From assembly GCA_016218925.1 (NCBI GenBank), contig JACRCR010000197.1:1-52629 (forward strand): a stretch of 52,629 nt of DNA. Reading direction: 5' to 3'. The stretch comes from Deltaproteobacteria bacterium. Its GTDB lineage: Bacteria > Desulfobacterota > Binatia > UBA1149 > CAITLU01. The translations under genes were made by a program, and so were the position numbers. The notes under the pieces were generated by a model. The model saw nothing but the letters and a program-made list of their open reading frames with translations, made no database searches and had not been told where the DNA came from. This document shows positions 25,205 to 32,632 of this stretch, piece by piece; positions within the stretch are counted from its first letter, which is position 1; the number at the start of each line of letters is the position of its first letter.

Positions 25205-27199
25205 ATGTCGGCGACGTGGAACATTCTTGCGGCGATCGTGGTGCTCGGGCTGAGTGGCTTGCCGGCGTACCTGCTGCCTGCAAGGTCCGAGACCGGGCAG
25301 CGAGTCGCCACCGCGGCGATGGTGGCCGGCAGCCTGCTGGGTCTGTGCGGCGTTGCCGGCGGGGTCGGCGGCGCTATTCCTTCGGTGGCGGGCGCGGCGT
25401 GGGGACTGCCGTACGGCCGCTTCTCGGTCGCGATCGACGCCGTCAGCGCGGTGTTTCTCGCCCTCGTGTTCGTGGTGCCGGCACTGGGTTCCATTTACGG
25501 GCTGGGGTACTGGGGGCACGCTCAGCACCGTGGTACCGGCCGGCGGCTGGGTCTGTTCTACGGTCTGCTGGCAGGGTCGATGGCTCTGGTCCTGATCGCG
25601 CGCGACGGCGTGTTGTTCCTGATCGCGTGGGAAGCGATGGCGATGGCTGCGTACTTCGCGGCGAGCGTGGAGGAAGACGATCCGGCGGTTCGTCGCGCAG
25701 GGTGGGTGTACCTGATCGCCACGCACGCGGGCACGCTGTGTCTGATCGCGATGTTCGCGCTGTGGCGTCAGGCCACGGGGTCGTTCGCGTTGGAGCCCGC
25801 GCCGGCGATGGCGGCCGGACTCGCCTCGGCGATATTCGTGCTCGCGCTGTTCGGGTTCGGATTCAAGGCGGGGCTCATGCCGCTGCACGTGTGGCTGCCC
25901 GGCGCCCACTCTGCCGCACCGAGCCACGTTTCGGCGGTGATGTCGGGCGTGATGCTCAAGATGGGCGTTTACGGCATCGTCCGGATGACCGCGCTGCTGC
26001 CGGTGGGGCCGCCGTGGTGGGGCGGCACGCTGCTGGTCGCCGGCGCGATCACGGGTCTGGCAGGGATCGCGTTCGCGATCGGCCAACATGACCTCAAGCG
26101 GTTGCTGGCCTACAGCAGCATCGAGAACATCGGCATCATCGCGATGGGCCTCGGCCTGGCGGTGCTCGGCCGGGCTCTTGGACGCCCGGAGTGGGTGCTA
26201 CTCGGGCTCGGTGGTGCGCTGCTGCACACGATAAACCACGGCTTGTTCAAGCCGCTGCTGTTCCTGGGTGCAGGCGCGGTCATCCACTGTGTGCACACGC
26301 GGGAACTGGACAGGCTCGGCGGCCTGGCCAGGCGGATGCCGGCCGTGACAGGCCTTTTCGTCATCGGTTCGGTGGCGATCTGTGCGCTGCCGCCTCTGAA
26401 CGGATTCGCCAGCGAATGGCTCATCTACCTGGGGCTGTTTCGCACCGTGGGGCTTGGCGGGGAGCCGGGTTTCGCGCCGGCGGCGGTGGCGGCGGTCGTG
26501 CTGGCGATGATCGGTGCGATGGCCGTGGCGTGTTTTGCCAAGCTGATCGGTACCGTGTTCCTCGGATCGGCGCGCAGCGACGCGAGCCAGCACGGGCACG
26601 ACCCGACGGCGACCATGATGGGACCGATGATCGTACTGGCCTTCGGCTGCGTGTGTCTGGGGCTGTTCCCGTCGATCGCCATCGCGCCACTCGAGGACGC
26701 GAGCCGGACGTGGGCGGCGCTTGCAGAGTCGACGCCGATCTCGCTCGCCGCCGTGGCACCGCTCGGATGGATCTCGGCGGCCGGGCTGGGGCTGGTCGCC
26801 GTGGTGGCGACATTCGCCTTGATCTCCAGGATCACGCCGCGCGCCGGTGCAGTGGCCGAGGCGGGTACCTGGGATTGCGGCTACGCGCGGCCCGATCGGC
26901 GCATGCAGTACACCGGCTCGTCGCTGGGAGCGACGCTGGTCGACCTCTTCGGGCTGGTGGTGTGGCCGCGCAATCACCAACCGGCGATCCACGGTCTGTT
27001 TCCCGGCAGTGCGACCTTCAAGAGCGTGGTTGCCGACACGGTGCTCGACCGCCTGGTGCTGCCGTTCTTCCGCGCGGCAGGCCGCTACATGTCGATGTTC
27101 CGCGTGTTTCAGCAGGCGCAGATGCAGTCGTACGTGCTCTATGTCCTGACGATCGTGATCGTGTTGATGGTGTGGGGAACGATGGGAGCTGAGCCATGA
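25205..27199 (+). CDS. hyfB: Ehr/hydrogenase-4 antiporter-like membrane subunit B (second copy)
   Basis: 664 residues, a clear paralogue of the preceding gene. It shares 'LIAWEAMAMAAYF', 'GFGFKAGLMPLHVWLPGAH', 'MSGVMLKMGVYGIVR', 'IGQHDLKRLLAYSSIENIGI' and the tail 'TWDCGYARPDRRMQYTGSSLGATLVDLF'. The charged residues required for ion translocation are kept in both copies, so neither looks degenerate. Two B-type subunits plus subunit F give three antiporter-like modules, which implies a larger ion-to-electron ratio than in a single-B complex. Its stop overlaps the hyfC start (ATGA). Confidence 0.92.
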   Translation: MSATWNILAAIVVLGLSGLPAYLLPARSETGQRVATAAMVAGSLLGLCGVAGGVGGAIPSVAGAAWGLPYGRFSVAIDAVSAVFLALVFVVPALGSIYGLGYWGHAQHRGTGRRLGLFYGLLAGSMALVLIARDGVLFLIAWEAMAMAAYFAASVEEDDPAVRRAGWVYLIATHAGTLCLIAMFALWRQATGSFALEPAPAMAAGLASAIFVLALFGFGFKAGLMPLHVWLPGAHSAAPSHVSAVMSGVMLKMGVYGIVRMTALLPVGPPWWGGTLLVAGAITGLAGIAFAIGQHDLKRLLAYSSIENIGIIAMGLGLAVLGRALGRPEWVLLGLGGALLHTINHGLFKPLLFLGAGAVIHCVHTRELDRLGGLARRMPAVTGLFVIGSVAICALPPLNGFASEWLIYLGLFRTVGLGGEPGFAPAAVAAVVLAMIGAMAVACFAKLIGTVFLGSARSDASQHGHDPTATMMGPMIVLAFGCVCLGLFPSIAIAPLEDASRTWAALAESTPISLAAVAPLGWISAAGLGLVAVVATFALISRITPRAGAVAEAGTWDCGYARPDRRMQYTGSSLGATLVDLFGLVVWPRNHQPAIHGLFPGSATFKSVVADTVLDRLVLPFFRAAGRYMSMFRVFQQAQMQSYVLYVLTIVIVLMVWGTMGAEP

Positions 27200-28104
27200 C
27201 GGCGAATCTCATTCATGTGCTGTTGCTGCTGGTCATGCCCCCGCTGCTCGCGGGCGTGATCAACAAGACCAAAGCGTGGTTCGGCGGCCGGGTCGGACCG
27301 CCGCTGCTCCAGTCCTACTACGACCTGATCAAACTGGCGCGCAAGAGCATGGTGCTGAGCACGACCACGACGTGGGTTTTCAGAGCCGGACCGGTGGTCA
27401 CGCTCGCGGCCGTGCTGATGGCAGGCCTGCTGATGCCGCTGGGCGCCTTCGATGCACCGATCAGATTCAGCGGAGACCCGATCTTCTTCGCCTACCTGCT
27501 CGGGCTCGCGAGGTTCTTCACGACGACCGCGGCGCTCGACACCGGGTCGGCATTCGAAGGCATGGGCGCCGCCCGCGAAGTCACGTTCGCGAGCCTTTCG
27601 GAGCCGGCGGTCTTCTTCGCGCTGCTGGTGCTGGCCCGACTGTCGGGTTCGCTGACGCTGACCGGCATGTTGCACGGGCCGATGGGAGGGTTCTCGGCGG
27701 CCACGGCCGCGCCCTTGATACTGGTCGCGATCGGCCTGTTCGTCGTGCTGCTGGCCGAGAATTGCCGGATTCCGGTCGACGATCCCAATACGCATCTGGA
27801 GCTGACGATGATCCACGAAGTGATGGTTCTCGACCACAGCGGACCGCTGCTCGGCGTGATCCTCTACGGCGCCGCTCTCAAGCTGTTCATCTTCGGCGCG
27901 CTGCTGTTGCACGTGCTCGCGCCGTTCCAGACCGGGGTGGCATGGGCGGACTGGCTGGTGTTCTGCGCCGAGATGCTGGCGGTGGCGGTCGCGATCGGAG
28001 TGGTCGAGTCGATAATGGCGCGCCTGCTGATGCGGCGCGTTCCCTACCTGCTCACCGGCGCGTTGCTGTTTTGCGGTTTCGGTTTCCTGTTGCTGGTGAG
28101 GTGA
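27196..28104 (+). CDS. hyfC: Ehr/hydrogenase-4 membrane subunit C (NuoH-like)
   Basis: 302 residues with about eight membrane helices. It is the NuoH/HycD-type subunit that joins the ion-pumping membrane arm to the soluble redox arm. Recognisable segments are 'NKTKAWFGGRVGPPLLQSYYDLIKL' near the N-terminus and 'LAENCRIPVDDPNTHLELTMIHEVMVLD', whose acidic residues form the E-channel-like entry. It is coupled to the upstream hyfB by ATGA and lies 5 bases before hyfE. Confidence 0.94.
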   Translation: MTANLIHVLLLLVMPPLLAGVINKTKAWFGGRVGPPLLQSYYDLIKLARKSMVLSTTTTWVFRAGPVVTLAAVLMAGLLMPLGAFDAPIRFSGDPIFFAYLLGLARFFTTTAALDTGSAFEGMGAAREVTFASLSEPAVFFALLVLARLSGSLTLTGMLHGPMGGFSAATAAPLILVAIGLFVVLLAENCRIPVDDPNTHLELTMIHEVMVLDHSGPLLGVILYGAALKLFIFGALLLHVLAPFQTGVAWADWLVFCAEMLAVAVAIGVVESIMARLLMRRVPYLLTGALLFCGFGFLLLVR

Positions 28105-28109
28105 CGACT

Positions 28110-28751
28110 GTGACGAGCCTGTTCAACGGTCTGCTTGTCATCGTCCTGGTCATGAACCTGTTCGCGCTGGGTACCAGTCGCATCCACGCGCTGATCCGGA
28201 TCGTCGCCTCGCAGGGCGTCCTGCTCGGCATCATCCTGCTGCTGGTCCACCGGCACCTGACGATTCCCGCGTTCGCGGTGGCGATGGCCGGAATCGCGAT
28301 CAAGGGATTCCTGATCCCGGCGATCATGCTCCGCGCCCTGCGACAGGCGGAGATCAAACGCGAGATCGAGCCGCTCATCAGCCCGCTGGCGTCGATCATG
28401 CTGGGCGCGATCGCGACGGCATTCGCGATCCTGTTCTCGGGCCAGTTGCCGCTCGTCGATCAGAATGACGGAGCGCTCCTGGTCCCGACCGCGATCGCGA
28501 CGGTGCTGGTCGGCTTCATCATTCTGACCACGCGTTTCAAGGCGCTGACGCAGGTGGTCGGCTATCTGGTGCTCGAAAACGGAATTTTCGTCTTCGGCAT
28601 GCTGCTAATCGAGGCCATGCCGCTGGTAGTGGAAATGGGCGTGCTGCTCGACCTGTTCGTCGGCGTCTTCGTGATCAGCATCATCGTCAACCACATCAAC
28701 CGCGCGTTCTCGTCGCTCGATACGCGCCGTCTGCTGTTGCTCAAGGAATGA
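28110..28751 (+). CDS. hyfE: Ehr/hydrogenase-4 membrane subunit E (NuoK-like)
   Basis: 213 residues and six to seven hydrophobic helices. It is the HyfE subunit, whose C-terminal half is NuoK-like ('VVGYLVLENGIFVFGMLLIEAMPLVVEMGVLLDLFVGVFVISIIV'), with buried Glu and Asp residues that form part of the proton path. GTG at 28110 was chosen because a GAGGTGA ribosome site ends 5 bases before it; another GTG at 28101 overlaps the end of hyfC. The next gene starts 3 bases after its stop, so all these genes are tightly packed. Confidence 0.9.
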   Translation: MTSLFNGLLVIVLVMNLFALGTSRIHALIRIVASQGVLLGIILLLVHRHLTIPAFAVAMAGIAIKGFLIPAIMLRALRQAEIKREIEPLISPLASIMLGAIATAFAILFSGQLPLVDQNDGALLVPTAIATVLVGFIILTTRFKALTQVVGYLVLENGIFVFGMLLIEAMPLVVEMGVLLDLFVGVFVISIIVNHINRAFSSLDTRRLLLLKE

Positions 28752-28754
28752 TCC

Positions 28755-30191
28755 ATGGCGTTCGTGCTGATCTGTTTCCCGGTGGTGATGGCTGCGATCG
28801 CGGCCGCGGTTGCTTCCAACCGCTGGCGGCCGTGGTTGCTGCCGGTTGCCGCGATCGTGCATCTGGCGGCGACGGTCACGGTGCTGGCCGGAGGCGCCGC
28901 GGGTTCTTCGCCTGTCCCGTGGCTGGTGCTGGACCCGCCCGGTCGGATCGTGCTGCTCCAGGTCAGCGTGTTGTTCGCGCTGTGCTCGTTCTATGCGGTC
29001 GGCTATCTGCGCTACCGGCAGGACCAGTCCAACCGCGTGTTCTGTGCGTGCCTGCTCGCGTTCCTCGGCGTGATCAGTCTGGTGACCTGGTCGCACCACC
29101 TGGGGCTGATGTGGGTGGCTATCGAAGCCTCGACGCTGGTAACCGCTCCGCTGATCTACTTCAACCGAACGCAGCGCAGCATCGAAGCGACCTGGAAGTA
29201 CCTGCTGGTCGGCTCGGTAGGGATCGCACTGGCGCTGCTCGGCACGTTCTTCCTCGCCTACGCGTCGTTGCACGCCGGACTGGACTCGGCGCTGACGCTC
29301 GAAAGCATGCTCGGGCATGCCCCGCGCTTGTCCAAGCCGTGGCTCCACGCGGCTTTCGTCCTGTTGCTGGTCGGCTACGGTACCAAGATGGGGCTCGCTC
29401 CGATGCACACGTGGAAGCCCGACGCATATGGTGAGGCTCCTGGCGTCGTAGGAGCGATGCTGGCCGGAGGCGTGACGAGCTGCGCCTTCCTGGCGCTGCT
29501 GCGCGTCTACCACGTCTGTCATGCGGCAGGCGAGGACGCCTACATCTCGCGGCTGTTGCTGTTCATGGGCTTGTTTTCGATGGCGGTGGCCGGGGTGTTC
29601 ATGGTCGGCCAGCGGGACTTCAAGCGGATGCTCGCCTACTCGAGCGTCGAACACATGGGCATCCTCGTGGTGGGACTCGGCATCGGCGCTCCGGCGCTGT
29701 TCGGCACGTTGCTGCACGTGCTCACCAACGGCCTGACCAAAGGAGTGCTGTTCCTGTCGGCCGGCAACATCCATCGGGCATACGCGAGCAAGAGCACCGA
29801 TCAGGTGCGCGGCGCGATGCAACTCCTGCCGCTGTCGGGGACGCTGTTTCTGGCGGGATTCCTCGCGATCACCGGGTCGCCTCCGTTCGGCCCGTTCATC
29901 AGCGAGTTCGCGATCCTCAACGGGGCGTTCGACGCCGGCAGGTTCGTCACCGGCGGGTTGTTCCTCTTCTTCCTGCTGGTGGTGTTCATCGGCATGGGCG
30001 CGACGGTGCTGCAGGTGGTGCAGGGGCGCGCGCCGTCCGAACCCGAACGCAACGACTACCGCGACGGCGTTCTCACCGGCGCGCCGATCGTCGCTCTTCT
30101 GGCCTTGGTCCTGGCGTTGGGTCTGTACATCCCGGCTCCGCTTCTTGCGATGATCGGCGATGCGGTGGCTTTCCTGGAGAATCGGGCATGA
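28755..30191 (+). CDS. hyfF: Ehr/hydrogenase-4 antiporter-like membrane subunit F
   Basis: 478 residues with about 14 helices, and the third antiporter-like subunit. The HyfF signature 'GYGTKMGLAPMHTWKPDAYGEAP' holds the Lys and the broken-helix His-Thr-Trp region. 'QRDFKRMLAYSSVEHMGI' and 'ITGSPPFGPFISEF' follow. The Glu of helix 5 lies in 'LMWVAIEASTLVTAP'. No C-terminal extension of the NuoL type is present. Its stop overlaps the hyfG start (ATGA). Confidence 0.94.
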   Translation: MAFVLICFPVVMAAIAAAVASNRWRPWLLPVAAIVHLAATVTVLAGGAAGSSPVPWLVLDPPGRIVLLQVSVLFALCSFYAVGYLRYRQDQSNRVFCACLLAFLGVISLVTWSHHLGLMWVAIEASTLVTAPLIYFNRTQRSIEATWKYLLVGSVGIALALLGTFFLAYASLHAGLDSALTLESMLGHAPRLSKPWLHAAFVLLLVGYGTKMGLAPMHTWKPDAYGEAPGVVGAMLAGGVTSCAFLALLRVYHVCHAAGEDAYISRLLLFMGLFSMAVAGVFMVGQRDFKRMLAYSSVEHMGILVVGLGIGAPALFGTLLHVLTNGLTKGVLFLSAGNIHRAYASKSTDQVRGAMQLLPLSGTLFLAGFLAITGSPPFGPFISEFAILNGAFDAGRFVTGGLFLFFLLVVFIGMGATVLQVVQGRAPSEPERNDYRDGVLTGAPIVALLALVLALGLYIPAPLLAMIGDAVAFLENRA

Positions 30192-31720
30192 GCCTGGAAT
30201 CTGCGCAAACGACGGCATTCACCAACGGCCGGTCGATAGAGCTGGGAGCGATCCCGACGCTCGAGTTCGACGGGTTCGAGGACGCGATTCTCGACGCGGT
30301 GGCGCTGGGGCAGCGAGTGGCGGCTCTGTTCGCTGCGCCGAGCGCGCGACCAGGCGGCGCACTGCTCTACGTGGTGCTCGCCGACGACCGGGAAAACCGC
30401 CTCGGCGTGACGCGAACGAAGATCGACGGCGACAGTTTTCCGTCGCTGACCCCGCAGTGTCCTCAGGTCCACATGTTCGAACGCGAGATCGCCGAGCAGT
30501 TCGGCTCGAGCCCGACCGGGCATCCGTGGCTCAAGCCGGTGCGGTATCATCGTTCGTGGACCGGGCGCGATGCGTGGCAGCGCCCTGCGCACGAAGCGAT
30601 CCTAGCGGGAGTCACCGATTTCTACCGCGTCGGCGGCGACGAGGTTCACGAAGTCGCGGTAGGTCCGGTGCACGCCGGAGTCATCGAGCCAGGGCACTTC
30701 CGTTTTCAGTGCCACGGAGAACAGGTCTTCCACTTGGAGATCGCACTGGGTTACCAGCACCGCGGCGTCGAGCAGGCGATGGCCGGCGGTCCGCACGCGC
30801 GATCGATCCACTACGCGGAAACGGTAGCCGGCGACACGACGATCGCGCACGCCACCGCCTACTGTCAGATCGTCGAAGCGCTGGCGCGATGCCAGAAGAC
30901 CGCCAGGGCACAGACGCTGCGCGGCGTGGCGCTCGAACTCGAACGGCTGGCCAATCACGTCGGCGATCTGGGTGCGCTGGCCGGCGACGTCGGGTTCCTT
31001 CCCACCGCCAGCTACTGCGGGCGCATTCGGGGTGACTTCCTCAACATGACCGCGTTGCTGTGTGGCAGCCGCTTCGGACGCGGAATGGTGAGACCCGGCG
31101 GCGTCGTCTTCGACGTAGATGACGCGCGTGTGGCCGAACTGCTGCGCCGTCTGGACGCGGCCGAGAGGGACACCGCCGTTGCGGTCAACCTGCTGTGGGA
31201 CACGCCTTCGGTGATGGCGCGCTTCGAGGATATCGGACCGCTGCCTAGACAGGTCGCGATGGATCTGGGGATGGTCGGTCCGGCGGCGCGTGCCTCAGGG
31301 CTCGCCCGCGACGTCAGGCACGACCAGCCGTCGGGGATCTTCCGCTTCGCGCACATTCCGGTCTCCACCTACGACGCCGGCGACGTGTTCGCTCGCGCCT
31401 ACATTCGCTGGCTGGAGATCCAGCAATCGACAGCGTTCATTCGCGACCAACTGAGCGCGATTCCCGCCGGCGAGGTGCGAGTGCCCGTCGGCCCGGTCGC
31501 GCCCAACAAGCTGGTCGTCGCGCTCAACGAGGGTTGGCGCGGAGAGGTATGCCATGTGGCGATCACCGACGCGGAGGGACGTTTCGGTCGTTACAAGATC
31601 GTCGATCCGTCGTTCCATAACTGGACCGGGCTGGCCTACGCGCTACGCAACCAGCAGATCTCGGATTTTCCGGTGTGCAACAAGAGCTTCAATCTTTCCT
31701 ACTGTGGCCATGATCTGTGA
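30188..31720 (+). CDS. hyfG: Ehr large subunit (NuoC-NuoD fusion) lacking the [NiFe] ligands
   Basis: 510 residues. An N-terminal NuoC-like domain (about 1-150) is fused to a NuoD/HycE-like domain. 'LEIALGYQHRGVEQ' and 'HATAYCQIVEAL' align with HycE. Where [NiFe] hydrogenases carry the first CxxC (RVCGICGFAHS), this protein has T-V-A-G-D-T-T-I-A (residues 212-220), so the cysteines are replaced by Ala and Thr. The C-terminal DPCxxC is also missing; the protein ends 'NKSFNLSYCGHDL'. It therefore cannot bind nickel and is not a hydrogenase. This loss defines Ehr complexes. The electron acceptor or donor at this site is unknown. Confidence 0.92.
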   Translation: MSLESAQTTAFTNGRSIELGAIPTLEFDGFEDAILDAVALGQRVAALFAAPSARPGGALLYVVLADDRENRLGVTRTKIDGDSFPSLTPQCPQVHMFEREIAEQFGSSPTGHPWLKPVRYHRSWTGRDAWQRPAHEAILAGVTDFYRVGGDEVHEVAVGPVHAGVIEPGHFRFQCHGEQVFHLEIALGYQHRGVEQAMAGGPHARSIHYAETVAGDTTIAHATAYCQIVEALARCQKTARAQTLRGVALELERLANHVGDLGALAGDVGFLPTASYCGRIRGDFLNMTALLCGSRFGRGMVRPGGVVFDVDDARVAELLRRLDAAERDTAVAVNLLWDTPSVMARFEDIGPLPRQVAMDLGMVGPAARASGLARDVRHDQPSGIFRFAHIPVSTYDAGDVFARAYIRWLEIQQSTAFIRDQLSAIPAGEVRVPVGPVAPNKLVVALNEGWRGEVCHVAITDAEGRFGRYKIVDPSFHNWTGLAYALRNQQISDFPVCNKSFNLSYCGHDL

Positions 31721-31762
31721 GTCGGACATCGGCCGCAGGCTGCCCGGTGTAGGGGGCGCGCA

Positions 31763-32560
31763 ATGCTCAGACTGATTTCAGCCAGACGCCAGCAGGGTCA
31801 TCGTACGACCACCTACCCCGACGGGCCTGCGCCGCCGCTACCGGATCGCTTCCGAGGGCGCCCGACGATCGATGTCGCCAAGTGCGCGGATGGTTGCCGT
31901 GAGTGCGTGCAGGCGTGTCCAACCGGCGCCGTGACTCTGACCGACAAGATGCGCATCGATCTCGGCAAGTGTCTGTTCTGCAGCGATTGCGCCGATGCGT
32001 GCCGCGACCATGCGATAACCTACACCAACGAGTATGCGCTGGCGGCGCGCCGGCGCGAGGATCTGGTGATCGAACAAGACGAGCAAGTGCACGATCTGGC
32101 CGCGGCGCTGGACGCCAAACTGCTCGGGCTGTTCGGGCGCTCTCTGAAGCTTCGCCAGGTCAGCGCGGGTGGCTGCAACGCCTGCGAGGCCGACGTGAAC
32201 GTGCTTGGCACCGTGGGCTGGGATTTGGGCCGCTTCGGCATCCAGTTCGTCGCGTCGCCGCGCCACGCCGATGGACTGCTGATAACCGGGCCAGTCACGC
32301 GGAACATGGAACTGGCATTGAAGAAGACCTACGAGGCGACGGCGGCGCCGAAGATCGTCATCGCGGTCGGTGCGTGCGCGATTTCCGGCGGGCCCTACAT
32401 CGACCACGAGCAGACCTGCAACGGGGCAGAGGCGCTGCTGCCGGTCGATCTGTACATTCCGGGGTGCCCGCCGCACCCGCTGACGATCCTGGACGGACTG
32501 CTTCGTTTGCTCGGCCGCATCGAAGACGGCAGCCGGCCGGCCGCGCGCAGTGGGGCGTAG
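31763..32560 (+). CDS. hyfI: Ferredoxin (HyfH-like) fused to NuoB-like small subunit (HyfI)
   Basis: 265 residues. Residues 35-90 form a 2[4Fe-4S] ferredoxin, with C41/C45/C48/C52 (note CX3C at the start) and C70/C73/C76/C80. Residues 125-255 form a NuoB/HycG-type domain with ligands C138, C141, C205 ('VGACAISGG') and C235 ('PGCPPHP') for a single proximal cluster. The fusion merges what are separate HyfH and HyfI proteins in E. coli, giving a direct three-cluster wire towards the large subunit. It is the last gene of the operon, with a GGGGGCG-like ribosome site 5 bases before ATG. Ferredoxin is a plausible electron partner. Confidence 0.92.
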   Translation: MLRLISARRQQGHRTTTYPDGPAPPLPDRFRGRPTIDVAKCADGCRECVQACPTGAVTLTDKMRIDLGKCLFCSDCADACRDHAITYTNEYALAARRREDLVIEQDEQVHDLAAALDAKLLGLFGRSLKLRQVSAGGCNACEADVNVLGTVGWDLGRFGIQFVASPRHADGLLITGPVTRNMELALKKTYEATAAPKIVIAVGACAISGGPYIDHEQTCNGAEALLPVDLYIPGCPPHPLTILDGLLRLLGRIEDGSRPAARSGA

Positions 32561-32570
32561 TCGAAGCAGC

Positions 32571-32609
32571 CACCGGCGCCTTCCTCCGCGAGCGAAGAAG
32601 ACGCCGGTG
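32571..32609. terminator. Possible bidirectional terminator between hyfI and the Cys-rich protein gene
   Basis: CACCGGCG (32571-32578) and CGCCGGTG (32602-32609) form an 8-bp stem, with a possible inner CTTC/GAAG pairing. It lies in the 72-base gap between two convergent genes. There is no T-run on either strand, so it would be a factor-dependent or weak terminator. Confidence 0.4.
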
Positions 32610-32632
32610 CGAGCTTCAGTTGAGGTTCCGGC

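Noticed and set aside
22965-25283. A 772-codon open frame opposite the first hyfB gene
   Set aside because: Its composition (Arg/Gln/His-rich) is the usual antisense pattern of a GC-rich membrane-protein gene, and it contains no recognisable domain.
23142-32560. Initial reading as a [NiFe] hydrogenase-4 or formate hydrogenlyase
   Set aside because: Both Cys pairs of the nickel site are missing in the large subunit and no formate dehydrogenase or maturation genes are nearby, so it was reassigned to Ehr.
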